This document shows, piece by piece, positions 18,426-25,432 of a stretch of DNA of 44,102 bases. Position 1 is the first letter of the stretch. Each line of letters opens with the position of its first letter. Position numbers and translations under genes: made by a program. Under the pieces are notes generated by a model that searched no databases, was not told the origin of the DNA, and was given only the letters and a program-made list of their open reading frames with translations. The DNA comes from Dechloromonas sp. (GTDB lineage: Bacteria > Pseudomonadota > Gammaproteobacteria > Burkholderiales > Rhodocyclaceae). Location: contig WBUO01000010.1 in assembly GCA_008933675.1 (NCBI GenBank), positions 1-44,102 on the forward strand. Direction: 5' to 3'.

Positions 18426-18811
18426 GACACAAGCTTTCGCATTGGATTCCTGTGGCTCTTGTTGTGGCCATGCTGCCAAGCCTTGCCCAGGCTCAAGGCT
18501 GGAGCATTCCCAAACCCAGTCCCGGCCTAATGCCCAATCCCGGCACGGGCAAGGCGCTGTTCGCCAATCACTGTGCGGGCTGTCATGGCGGCGACTTGAA
18601 GGGATCGGAAAAGGGACCGCCCCTGCTGCACAAGATCTATGAGCCGTCACATCATGCCGATGCGGCGTTCCAGTTGGCCGTGGCCAACGGTGTGCGGGCC
18701 CATCACTGGAAGTTTGGCGACATGGCTCCGGTGAAAGGGGTGACGCCGGACGACGTCGCCCACGTCACCGCCTATGTGCGGGCTGAGCAGCGGAAGGTTG
18801 GCATCCAATAG
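18422..18811 (+). CDS. Small periplasmic c-type cytochrome at the end of the cus operon
   Basis: 129 residues with a signal peptide (about 1-24, ending LAQAQ). One haem-binding motif, CAGCH, is at C51/C54/H55. A likely methionine ligand lies in FGDMAPV near 105, making it a class I monohaem cytochrome. The ATG overlaps the cusA stop, so it belongs to the same operon. This is the second cytochrome of the copper block. Its redox partner is unknown; coupling to periplasmic copper oxidation is plausible but inferred only from position. Confidence 0.87.
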   Translation: MRHKLSHWIPVALVVAMLPSLAQAQGWSIPKPSPGLMPNPGTGKALFANHCAGCHGGDLKGSEKGPPLLHKIYEPSHHADAAFQLAVANGVRAHHWKFGDMAPVKGVTPDDVAHVTAYVRAEQRKVGIQ

Positions 18812-18867
18812 CGGATGCTTCAAACAAAGCACTATCAGGGGGGAAACTGTCCAAAGAAGACGATTCA

Positions 18868-19128
18868 ATGCGACCGTTTGAGGATGCCGTTGCCATTCTT
18901 GTGGTGCTCACCACCGATCTGAGAGACCATCATCGCGATGCCTTCGATGCGGCAATGCCGGATCTGTTGCGGCTTACGCGAGGCAAGGCATCCGCGCTGG
19001 CTTATGTGCGTCGGATTGTCGCTGTCGAACTGAACTCCCCCCATAACCCACAGTGGCAGGTTTCCGCAGGCGAATTCGAGAGGCGGAGGCAACAGGTCTT
19101 TCTGGGGCTAAGTGCCCAGACTCAATAG
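18868..19128 (+). CDS. Small soluble hypothetical protein
   Basis: 86 residues with no signal or membrane segment. It is mostly helical, with charged stretches (TTDLRDHHRDAFDAAMPDL and SAGEFERRRQQVF). AAAGAAG lies about 9 bases upstream of the ATG. It follows the cytochrome gene by 56 bp in the same direction, so it may be read from the cus transcript. I recognise no family. Confidence 0.45.
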   Translation: MRPFEDAVAILVVLTTDLRDHHRDAFDAAMPDLLRLTRGKASALAYVRRIVAVELNSPHNPQWQVSAGEFERRRQQVFLGLSAQTQ

Positions 19129-19273
19129 ATAATCGCTCCCAGTGAACAGCACGGCAACAAGCTGACGAAACAGTGACCGAGTTGTAATGTTCCCGTTATG
19201 GGTGCGACAGCTACCCACAGGCAAACTCCCCCTACGAGGCAATGGGCCTTGATCGTGCCGCAGGGAGAAAATC

Positions 19274-19570
19274 ATGTCCGCACACAATTCGTTCGCAATT
19301 TTCAACACATCCCCCGACTTCCATTTGGTTTCCCAGTTGGTTGGCGTGAATCTCGATTGTTTGGAAAAGATGGTTTCCACGCAGTTTTCCCCGCTCAAGG
19401 AACTCCTTGAGCAAACTTCATCGCTGTCTCTGGATGATCCTGGGCAAAGCGGGGCATGGTGGGCTGCAGTCGGCAATTTATCCATCGAGTATTGGAAGGC
19501 ATACACCCTCGACAGCATGGAGTACCAGCACCGGGTTTTGCAGGTACTAGCCCAACATTCGACAAAGTGA
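19274..19570 (+). CDS. Small soluble protein, possibly phasin-like, function unknown
   Basis: 98 residues, with GGGAG 7 bases before the ATG. It is an all-helical-looking protein without signal peptide. The pattern of a hydrophobic-residue-rich helix (LVSQLVGVNLDCLEKMV) followed by spaced leucines and a second helix (WKAYTLDSMEYQHRVLQVL) recalls phasin-like proteins, but only weakly. The 145 bp upstream contain no gene. The next gene starts 5 bp after its stop, so the two form a pair. Confidence 0.5.
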   Translation: MSAHNSFAIFNTSPDFHLVSQLVGVNLDCLEKMVSTQFSPLKELLEQTSSLSLDDPGQSGAWWAAVGNLSIEYWKAYTLDSMEYQHRVLQVLAQHSTK

Positions 19571-19575
19571 ACTCG

Positions 19576-19833
19576 ATGATGAGTTCGTCGGGGTCGGTGC
19601 GCTGGCAAGACTCTTCCGGCAAGGTCATTGCCTGTACGGAAAAAATCAAGGTACTCAATGAGAACCTGGATGAACTTCGCCAGATGGCCCAGGATGCACT
19701 GGAGGACGGAATTTTGATGGGGTGTTGCGAACGGCAATTGCGTGATGCGCTTGCCGACGCAATCGGGCATTTGGTGAATCCGTATTTGGCCACACTTCCT
19801 GACAACAATGTAATCAACAAGTCATCCTATTGA
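19576..19833 (+). CDS. Small conserved-looking helical protein paired with the preceding gene
   Basis: 85 residues from ATG 19576 (ATG 19579 follows at once); the open frame extends upstream inside the previous gene, but the translated similarity to a compact protein begins here. The core WQDSSGKVIACTEKIKVLN, then a leucine-spaced helix and LMGCCERQLRDALADAIGHLVNPY, resembles a small protein family I have seen in betaproteobacteria without known function. It is cytoplasmic. The CC pair could bind metal. It is closely linked to the 98-residue protein upstream. Confidence 0.55.
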   Translation: MMSSSGSVRWQDSSGKVIACTEKIKVLNENLDELRQMAQDALEDGILMGCCERQLRDALADAIGHLVNPYLATLPDNNVINKSSY

Positions 19834-19909
19834 CAGTGACAGAAGCACAAACTGAATCTGTCCATTCGATTCGGACCGTTGAAATCCCCAAAACTCAGGA
19901 GTCAAGATC

Positions 19910-20158
19910 ATGAAAGTTTCCTCCCTCATTGCCGCCGTTCTGTTTGCTGGCACCACGATGACCGGCGTCGTCTTCGCCGACGAAAAGGCCGCTGCGCCGA
20001 AGGCTGCCGAAGGACAGGCTGACAAGGCTGCTTCCAAGCCACATTCCCATGTCCAGGAAAAAACCGGAATGCCGCAAAGCATGCCGGATGCAAAGGCTGA
20101 CAAGCCGAACGCAGCCAAGGACAAGAGCAAACATTTCCATCCGCGAGATGGAAAGTAA
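19910..20158 (+). CDS. Small secreted Lys/Ala-rich protein with His and Met residues
   Basis: 82 residues, AGGAG 8 bases before the ATG. There is a clear signal peptide (MKVSSLIAAVLFAGTTMTGVVFA). The mature part is about 59 residues, low in complexity, rich in Lys, Ala and Asp, with HSHVQEK, GMPQSMPDA and KHFHPRDGK as possible copper ligands. It is probably an unstructured periplasmic metal-binding protein of the copper block. A hairpin at 20171-20188 follows its stop. Confidence 0.6.
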   Translation: MKVSSLIAAVLFAGTTMTGVVFADEKAAAPKAAEGQADKAASKPHSHVQEKTGMPQSMPDAKADKPNAAKDKSKHFHPRDGK

Positions 20159-20170
20159 CTGCCCAGTAAA

Positions 20171-20188
20171 GGCCTCGGAATCGAGGCC
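20171..20188 (+). terminator. GGCCTCG-GAAT-CGAGGCC hairpin after the small secreted protein
   Basis: A 7-bp perfect GC-rich stem with a 4-base loop lies 13 bp past the stop codon. Only a short TTT follows several bases downstream, so it would act as a weak or partial terminator, or as an mRNA-stabilising hairpin, between the copper genes and the FlgB-like pair. Confidence 0.4.
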
Positions 20189-20202
20189 TCGGCATTTCAG
20201 TC

Positions 20203-20445
20203 ATGGATATCCACAAACCGGCAGAGCACGGCGATCGATGTGTATGTCGCACGCTGGCGCTTGCGGTCGGCAGTGACCCGAAGCTGCTGACCTACAACTA
20301 TTGTCGAACGGTGCTTCAGAAACGCTGGATCATCGAATGCAATCATGGATGCCTGGCAAAGCCGGCCGTAGCAAACAGCGATCTGAAATGGCATGGCGTC
20401 GGCCAGATTGATCCGGTGAAGGCCATCCTGATCATGAACGAGTAA
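20203..20445 (+). CDS. Doubtful 80-residue hypothetical protein, Cys-containing
   Basis: The frame is open from ATG 20203 to 20445 and ends 8 bp before the FlgB-like gene. It contains RCVCRTL and ECNHGCLAK, possible metal-binding cysteine pairs. There is no Shine-Dalgarno sequence before the ATG and I recognise no family. Its position between two same-direction genes supports it a little; otherwise it could be a chance frame. Confidence 0.3.
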   Translation: MDIHKPAEHGDRCVCRTLALAVGSDPKLLTYNYCRTVLQKRWIIECNHGCLAKPAVANSDLKWHGVGQIDPVKAILIMNE

Positions 20446-20453
20446 TCAGTGTC

Positions 20454-21119
20454 ATGGCTGGAGCCCCTCCTATCCCACCGGCAATTCCCCCATCTACTTC
20501 TGTTCAAGGAGGGCACGAGGGACATAGTGCGTCCTCGGGGGGGGCCAACAACGGAGGGTTTTCCGAGGCCTTGAATCAGGCGATTGTTCAGCAGGCAAAC
20601 AACCCAGTGGTCAGTCATGGCAATCATGGCGGACAAGGTGCCGGGGTAGTTGGGCACACTGGGCATTCTTCCGGAATGGCCTCCAGCACGGCGTCAGCCC
20701 ATCCCAATCACTTCACAGTTGGACAAGGCGGTCATGCCGGTCACAATTTTCAGCAGAAAATGCTGGGTGTTCGTGTCTATCGGCAGCAACTCCTGGCCTC
20801 GAACATCGCCAATGCCGATACTCCAGGTTATAAGGCCGTTGATATTGACATTGAAGAGGCTGCCAAAATCGTTCAAGGTGCCTCCTCATCGTTGCCATTG
20901 ACGAGCACGGCTACCGGACATCTCTCGGGCACCGGGCAAACATCACCATTCCCACTAAAGTATCACGTACCTTACCAAGCGGCTACTGATGGCAACACGG
21001 TGGAAATGGATGTCGAACGACAGAAAATGGCTGAAAATTCGTTAATGCACCAATTCTCACTCGATCGCGTCAGCGGCCACTTCAAGCACTTCATGGAACT
21101 GCTACAGAATCTGAAATGA
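20454..21119 (+). CDS. FlgB-like flagellar rod protein homologue with His/Gly-rich N-terminal extension
   Basis: 221 residues. The C-terminal 120 match FlgB, the proximal rod protein of the flagellar basal body: the rod motif RQQLLASNIANADTPGYKAV near residue 110 and the C-terminal helix DVERQKMAENSLMHQFSL leading to the end. FlgB is normally about 135 residues and encoded in a flg operon. Here about 100 residues precede it, rich in Gly, Ser and His (HEGHS, SHGNHGG, GHTGHSSG, GGHAGH), which looks like a metal-binding low-complexity region. No other flagellar gene is nearby. The stop overlaps the ATG of an HD-GYP gene. The ribosome site is poor. It may be a metal-tuned FlgB variant or a repurposed rod-like protein. 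Confidence 0.75.
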   Translation: MAGAPPIPPAIPPSTSVQGGHEGHSASSGGANNGGFSEALNQAIVQQANNPVVSHGNHGGQGAGVVGHTGHSSGMASSTASAHPNHFTVGQGGHAGHNFQQKMLGVRVYRQQLLASNIANADTPGYKAVDIDIEEAAKIVQGASSSLPLTSTATGHLSGTGQTSPFPLKYHVPYQAATDGNTVEMDVERQKMAENSLMHQFSLDRVSGHFKHFMELLQNLK

Positions 21120-22423
21120 ACGCTATTCAACTGCCCCAGACACACCGGCAATTGCGCCGCATGTTGGCGCGGCGCCTCGGTATAGGTGCGCTCCTGGTTG
21201 GCAGTCTCGCGGGAGGTCTTGCCTACTGGGTCGAATCGTATCGCGTAGAGCAGCGCACCCTTGAACGCGCCATAGCGGGGGTCAGGCATTTCGAGTCGCC
21301 CGCCATGCAAATGGCGGTCGGCGGGGATAAAGGAGATAGCCATTCCGCGATTTCGCAGTTGCTGACCGATGAGTTTGTCGGGATTCGAGTTTTTTCGCCC
21401 AATACGGAGATGGTGTTTGATGCTTGGCGGTCACTCCCCGAGTCGCTGAAAGAGATCGCCCGACAACAGCGCCATCCATGGCCGCCAGCTCCAGGCAGCC
21501 ATAGCAAACGATTTTCGGTGGCTGGCGAAGAACTGGTTCAGGTCATTCTGCCGATGACCACCAGTGATGGCCGTCTTGCAGGCTATGTCGAGGGAATCAG
21601 CCTGGTGTCCCGCTCGGCACTGCAAGAGAGAGAGCAACAGATTCGCGGGGCTGCGCTGACGGCCTCGATATCAGTATTCGCGGCAGCGCTGTTGCTTTAC
21701 CCGTTAATGTCGGGATTGCTGGGCCAAACGGTGGCATTGTCGTCTCGACTCCTGGAATCCAATCTTTCGCTGCTGCGCTCCCTTGGAAACGCCATCGCCA
21801 AGCGTGACGCAGATACCGACGCCCATAACTACCGGGTTACCTGCTATGCGGTCTCACTTGCCGAAGCACTGGGTGTTGGCAAGGAAACCATTGCCGAACT
21901 GGTGCTGGGCGCCTTTCTGCACGACGTTGGAAAAATCGGCATTCCGGATCAGATTCTGTTGAAACCGGGACGGCTGACCAGCGAAGAATTTCAGGTCATG
22001 AAGACCCACGCCATGCTCGGCATCGAGATCGTCGCCGGCAATCCCTGGCTGGCTGGCGCAGAGAAGACCATCCGGCATCATCACGAACGCTTCGACGGGA
22101 AAGGGTATCCGGATGGGCTCATTGGCGAGGCAATACCGTTGGCCGCACGGATTTTTGCCCTGGTCGACGTGTTCGACGCATTGACCTCTGTTCGCCCGTA
22201 TAAACCAGCCTTGTCATTGGAAGAGACGTTGAGCATCATGGAACGGGAAGATGACCAGCATTTCGATCCAAAGATTCATGCCGTTTTCCGGCAGGTTGCT
22301 CCGGTGCTATACGCACAAGGCCAATCCAGAGATCATGCCCAATGGAGTCAGGAATTGAAGGCGATGCTTGAACGGTACTTCAAAATGAAAACGGCTCCCA
22401 AAGGAGCCGCCGAATTCGAGTGA
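21116..22423 (+). CDS. Membrane HD-GYP cyclic-di-GMP phosphodiesterase with periplasmic sensor
   Basis: 435 residues. A membrane segment (about 22-42) is followed by a periplasmic region of about 140 residues and a second membrane segment (about 178-200). The cytoplasmic HD-GYP domain then shows FLHDVGKIG (H269, D270), the HHHERFDGKGYPDG motif with G330-Y331-P332, and ALVDVFDALTSVRPYK. HD-GYP proteins hydrolyse c-di-GMP to GMP and so favour motility over biofilm. The sensor region contains no motif I know. Its ATG overlaps the stop of the FlgB-like gene, so the two are made together. The end of its coding sequence also holds the terminator hairpin of the convergent copK gene. Confidence 0.88.
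   Translation: MNAIQLPQTHRQLRRMLARRLGIGALLVGSLAGGLAYWVESYRVEQRTLERAIAGVRHFESPAMQMAVGGDKGDSHSAISQLLTDEFVGIRVFSPNTEMVFDAWRSLPESLKEIARQQRHPWPPAPGSHSKRFSVAGEELVQVILPMTTSDGRLAGYVEGISLVSRSALQEREQQIRGAALTASISVFAAALLLYPLMSGLLGQTVALSSRLLESNLSLLRSLGNAIAKRDADTDAHNYRVTCYAVSLAEALGVGKETIAELVLGAFLHDVGKIGIPDQILLKPGRLTSEEFQVMKTHAMLGIEIVAGNPWLAGAEKTIRHHHERFDGKGYPDGLIGEAIPLAARIFALVDVFDALTSVRPYKPALSLEETLSIMEREDDQHFDPKIHAVFRQVAPVLYAQGQSRDHAQWSQELKAMLERYFKMKTAPKGAAEFE
22392..22409 (-). terminator. Rho-independent terminator of copK, inside the end of the HD-GYP gene
   Basis: CGGCTCC-CAAA-GGAGCCG is a 7-bp perfect stem. Read on the minus strand it is followed by TTTTCATTTTG, a good U-tract. It lies 24 bp past the copK stop and within the coding sequence of the convergent HD-GYP gene, so the HD-GYP codons for KTAPKGAAEFE do double duty. 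Confidence 0.65.
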
Positions 22424-22432
22424 TGCGGGAAA

Positions 22433-22711
22433 TTAACCGCGATGGTATTTGTGCAGCAATTCGTCAACACGCCAGATTTCGCTTCCGTTCATGATGATTT
22501 TTTTGCCGTCCTTGGTTTCCATCACATGGCCAGATTCCATATAGGTTGCGCGACCATATTTGTCTTCCATACCCATCTTGCCGTCTTTGAAAATATAAAC
22601 AGTCGAACCGTCCTTCAACTCAATGGACTTCTCGACTTGAGAAGCATCAACTGCGTAGGCGGTAACACCCAGGGAACTCAGGGCCACGATTGCGAGCATC
22701 TTCTTGAACAT
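22433..22711 (-). CDS. copK: CopK family periplasmic copper-binding protein
   Basis: 92 residues from ATG 22711, which has GAGGAG 6 bp upstream; the ATG at 22717 directly abuts that site. A signal peptide (about 1-20, ending AYA) precedes a mature protein of about 72 residues. It has the CopK pattern seen in Cupriavidus metallidurans: DGSTVYIFKDGKMGMEDKYG, then Met-rich YMESGHVMETKDGKK, and GSEIWRVDELL. CopK binds Cu(I) through methionines and then Cu(II). It lies downstream of the CzcE-like gene, with a strong hairpin between them, so it may be read from the same CopR-controlled promoter. Confidence 0.9.
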   Translation of the reverse strand: MFKKMLAIVALSSLGVTAYAVDASQVEKSIELKDGSTVYIFKDGKMGMEDKYGRATYMESGHVMETKDGKKIIMNGSEIWRVDELLHKYHRG

Positions 22712-22784
22712 TTTCATCTCCTCATGAATAGGTGCTGTTGTACTGCGATATCAATATTAAGGATTCGATCCTGACAATTTGCCA

Positions 22785-22816
22785 ACGGCTGGGTGACAAT
22801 TGCATCACCTAGCCGT
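22785..22816 (-). terminator. 12-bp hairpin between the CzcE-like gene and copK
   Basis: The arms at 22785-22796 and 22805-22816 pair over 12 bp with one G-T wobble, around an 8-base loop CAATTGCA. On the minus strand no clear T-run follows. It may be a partial terminator or an mRNA-stability hairpin that sets the ratio of CzcE-like protein to CopK. Confidence 0.5.
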
Positions 22817-22824
22817 CAGGTTGA

Positions 22825-23217
22825 TCAGCCGCCCTGATAGGCAGGGTTTTCGGTCACGTAGACGGTGATGCCGTCGGCTCCCGATATGATCTTGGAAAGT
22901 GGAAACGGCGCGGTCCCCAGCGTGTCGAAGGTCCAGACGACGCTCTTGCCAGCGACGTTGATCTTGATGGTCTCCAGACGCGTGACGTTCAGATATTTGC
23001 TACCGCTGGACAGAGTGACCTCTCGGTCGGCGTTTTTCGTGGCCGTGTAACCAAACGAAGCCAGTTGATTTGCCGTCGGTGCGCTCTTGGTTTCTGAAAC
23101 GTGGCTCAGCCAATGGTTGGTGCCGGCCTCGGAATAATCCTCGTGAGCGTAGCTCGTTCCAGCTGCAGCGAGGCTGATCGCAGCGATCAGGGCTAATTGG
23201 GAAAATTTCGTTTTCAT
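22825..23217 (-). CDS. CzcE-like periplasmic metal-binding protein
   Basis: 130 residues from ATG 23217, preceded by AAGGAGAG at good spacing; a longer frame upstream has no ribosome site. A signal peptide (about 1-25, ending SYA) is followed by HEDYSEAGTNHWLSH. A CzcE-type beta-sandwich follows: KYLNVTRLETIKINVAGKS, VVWTFDT and GITVYVTENPAYQGG at the end. CzcE of Cupriavidus binds Cu in the periplasm. The presumed CopR box at 23317-23334 lies 100 bp upstream, so copper should induce it. copK lies downstream on the same strand. Confidence 0.8.
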   Translation of the reverse strand: MKTKFSQLALIAAISLAAAGTSYAHEDYSEAGTNHWLSHVSETKSAPTANQLASFGYTATKNADREVTLSSGSKYLNVTRLETIKINVAGKSVVWTFDTLGTAPFPLSKIISGADGITVYVTENPAYQGG

Positions 23218-23316
23218 GGTTCTCTCCTTGTGACATCGGGTTAATCGTGTCGGACTCATTTCGTCCAACCGTGATGTCATCTTAGGAGTCCGATACCAAC
23301 AGGACGCTGACCCCCG

Positions 23317-23334
23317 CGTTACATTTTTGAAAGC
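23317..23334 (-). promoter_or_regulatory. Presumed degenerate CopR box 3 before the CzcE-like gene
   Basis: Read on the minus strand the site is GCTTTC-AAAAAT-GTAACG. It has lost perfect symmetry, but the bases CAAAAATGTAA match box 2 exactly. The tail spacing is also kept: CG, GG, CAGC, then TGTTGG and TCGG at the same distances as in box 2. This extended match makes co-regulation by CopR likely. Confidence 0.6.
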
Positions 23335-23761
23335 TTTTCGCCGAAATGGTCAGGGAGAGAGGTGCCCGTCGCTTTCGCACCAACGTTACTTGGTTTTTCT
23401 GTCGAAGCAGAGTTTGTTAGATATAAATGCTGCCGTTCCTCGCTTCTGCTTACTGCGCGGCAGGTAACCAGCAGTTTGCTGACCGAAGAGTGAAGTGATT
23501 CGAACGGCCGGATTGGCCGAATTGTTGTCTGTTGCCAAAGACATCAGGCAGGTCGTCGGCCAATGCGGACGATGAAGAGACAAACCATACACGACTGGTA
23601 AGCAGCGATTGCTGCCGGTGGTCATTGTCGAGAATACTTCCCCTTACTGGCAGCTCCGCCTGTAGGATAATCTCCCGATTTTTACGGGAAGAAGTCTTGC
23701 TTAGCTAATTGCCCCAAAACCGGAACTACTTCAATCGGCTCGTTGTCGATCAGTCTTTTGA
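23335..23761. other. Intergenic stretch, no supported gene
   Basis: It separates the copper block from the methyltransferase-to-pyrophosphatase operon, which ends at 23762. A 79-residue minus frame (23386-23625) has no ribosome site and no recognisable motif. I see no repeat, tRNA or clear terminator. It is a plausible junction between two acquired segments. Confidence 0.35.
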
Positions 23762-25432
23762 CTAAGGCAGGGTGAGTGACAACTGCGCATGTTCTGCGCG
23801 TTCGCGTCGGCGATTAGGGTTCTGAGGGACTTCCGGTGCGGCATTCAATTGTTTCGCGCGACTGATGCCAGTGGCTGACAACTGATATTCGAGGAAGCCA
23901 GTCCGTTTGCCATCTCGCTCCCGAAAGCGTAGCTCGTAATATGGATGGAACTCTTGGTTAAAGTAACGACTGACATTGTTTTTTGATTTCGCCTCTTTGA
24001 ATCGACGATTCAGCGCCGCCGCGATCTCTGTTGTAGTGAGCCATTTTTTCTTTGGCCGCTCGGCCAGCAATGTCCGAAGAATCAAGCTTTCAAGTTGCCC
24101 ACGGAGTGGTTGCTGCAGTTGCGCACGCAACTCCTTATCGGACGTGTAGACCCGCAAAGCTTTCCTATACCGGGTACGGACGGCGCCATAGAGCTCTTGC
24201 AGGCTCCCCTCGTTGGCTTGCAGCACAACATTCGGCAGTGTGGCAATGTCTAGCAAGCCCATCCGGATCTCCTGCGCATCTCGCTTCTCGAATTTCTCCG
24301 GCGTGACGTCATCGCGGGCTCGTTTTATCGCGCGGTCCAGTCGGATCGGCACCGAAGCGTTCAGGTATATGAGCGCGACCTCGGTGTTGTCAGCTATTTC
24401 TTGTTGAAAGATCTCCAATTCTTTGGTGGAGCGGAACCCAGTCACAACAGCGCCCGAGGTCTCGGTCTCCCGAAGAAATCGGGCAACGGGCTGCGCCACA
24501 ATGCCTGGTTGCGTTTGGAGCGCTGCCTCCGCAAAGTCGCCGATACGAACGGCTGAGCCCGGACCATGGCGCTCCCAAAATGCCTTGTACATGAAATCAC
24601 TGGCTTCAATGTGAAGCAATTTGTACTTTTCACTCATCCAACTCGCTGTCGTGGACTTACCGGAGCAGCTCGGTCCGCAAATGACGTAGATGGACGGATA
24701 GGTTGCGATACCGGGGATTTGCAACTGGTGTGCGACGGGCTCCTGGCGCTTCGCGAGAAGGCCGAGCCTATCACGCAGTATCGAAGTAAGTTCCTCGAAG
24801 GCGCGTGCCCGAAAGTCGGCTCTGTCGGCCTCCGTGATGGTCAGCATACTGATCGGGTCGCTTGCCCCGACTGGTGTAAACCACTTGTTAAAGGTTTTAT
24901 CGTCAAGCCACGGATACACTAGGTTTGGCTGAATCACGCGCTCGCGGTCGACAATCACACCATGGGACTCACCCACCATCCAAAGATACCGATCGGTTGT
25001 ATTCAGCAATGTCCGCCAACGCTGCGGCAAGTGCATCACGATATCTGAGCGCACGATGACCTTGCGGTTGTTGCCAGCACGCTTGAGCAAGGCATCCAGC
25101 TTGGCAAACGTCATGTCACGCATCCAATATTTGACATTGACGCCGGGCACCTCCTCAGTCTTGCTCAAGGCTTCAACGGTGACTGAGGTATCTTCGAAGA
25201 AGAATGTACTGAGATCATCGTCGTTGGCCCCCTTGCGCTTTAGCCATTGCTCAAGCGCGCTTTCATAACTGAGCTTGAGCAGCTCCGATCGATCGTTGAT
25301 CTTGGGCTCGTTGTAGCTGGCGTAATAGGTGGTTTCATGGAATCCCTTGACGCGAATGCCGACTTTCTCGCCCAAGTACCGAAAATGTGCAAGCTTCGAT
25401 CGATTGGTGGAGAAGAATACGATCTCAATCAT
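23762..25432 (-). CDS. Fusion of HAM1/RdgB-like NTP pyrophosphatase, NMP-kinase-like P-loop domain and winged helix
   Basis: 556 residues from ATG 25432, inside the 8-bp overlap with the gene upstream. Residues 1-230 follow the HAM1/RdgB plan: IVFFSTNRSKLAHF at the start, FFFEDTSVTVEAL and EVPGVNVKYW in place of the usual ADDSGL and PGVYSARY, and KWFTPVG then RARAFEEL at the end. Such enzymes cut non-canonical NTPs to NMP and pyrophosphate. Residues about 250-430 form a P-loop kinase (ICGPSCSGKST; GAVVTGFRSTKELE; RARDDVTPEKFEKRD), closest in pattern to dephospho-CoA-kinase/UPF0200-type NMP kinases. The last 100 residues look like a winged helix (LTTTEIAAALNRRF). It is the last gene of a four-gene overlapping operon. 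The fusion suggests making or destroying a modified nucleotide. Domain calls are by eye. Confidence 0.75.
   Translation of the reverse strand: MIEIVFFSTNRSKLAHFRYLGEKVGIRVKGFHETTYYASYNEPKINDRSELLKLSYESALEQWLKRKGANDDDLSTFFFEDTSVTVEALSKTEEVPGVNVKYWMRDMTFAKLDALLKRAGNNRKVIVRSDIVMHLPQRWRTLLNTTDRYLWMVGESHGVIVDRERVIQPNLVYPWLDDKTFNKWFTPVGASDPISMLTITEADRADFRARAFEELTSILRDRLGLLAKRQEPVAHQLQIPGIATYPSIYVICGPSCSGKSTTASWMSEKYKLLHIEASDFMYKAFWERHGPGSAVRIGDFAEAALQTQPGIVAQPVARFLRETETSGAVVTGFRSTKELEIFQQEIADNTEVALIYLNASVPIRLDRAIKRARDDVTPEKFEKRDAQEIRMGLLDIATLPNVVLQANEGSLQELYGAVRTRYRKALRVYTSDKELRAQLQQPLRGQLESLILRTLLAERPKKKWLTTTEIAAALNRRFKEAKSKNNVSRYFNQEFHPYYELRFRERDGKRTGFLEYQLSATGISRAKQLNAAPEVPQNPNRRRERAEHAQLSLTLP

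Noticed and set aside
23386-23625. 79-residue minus frame in the gap before the four-gene operon
   Set aside because: No ribosome site and no family; composition looks random.
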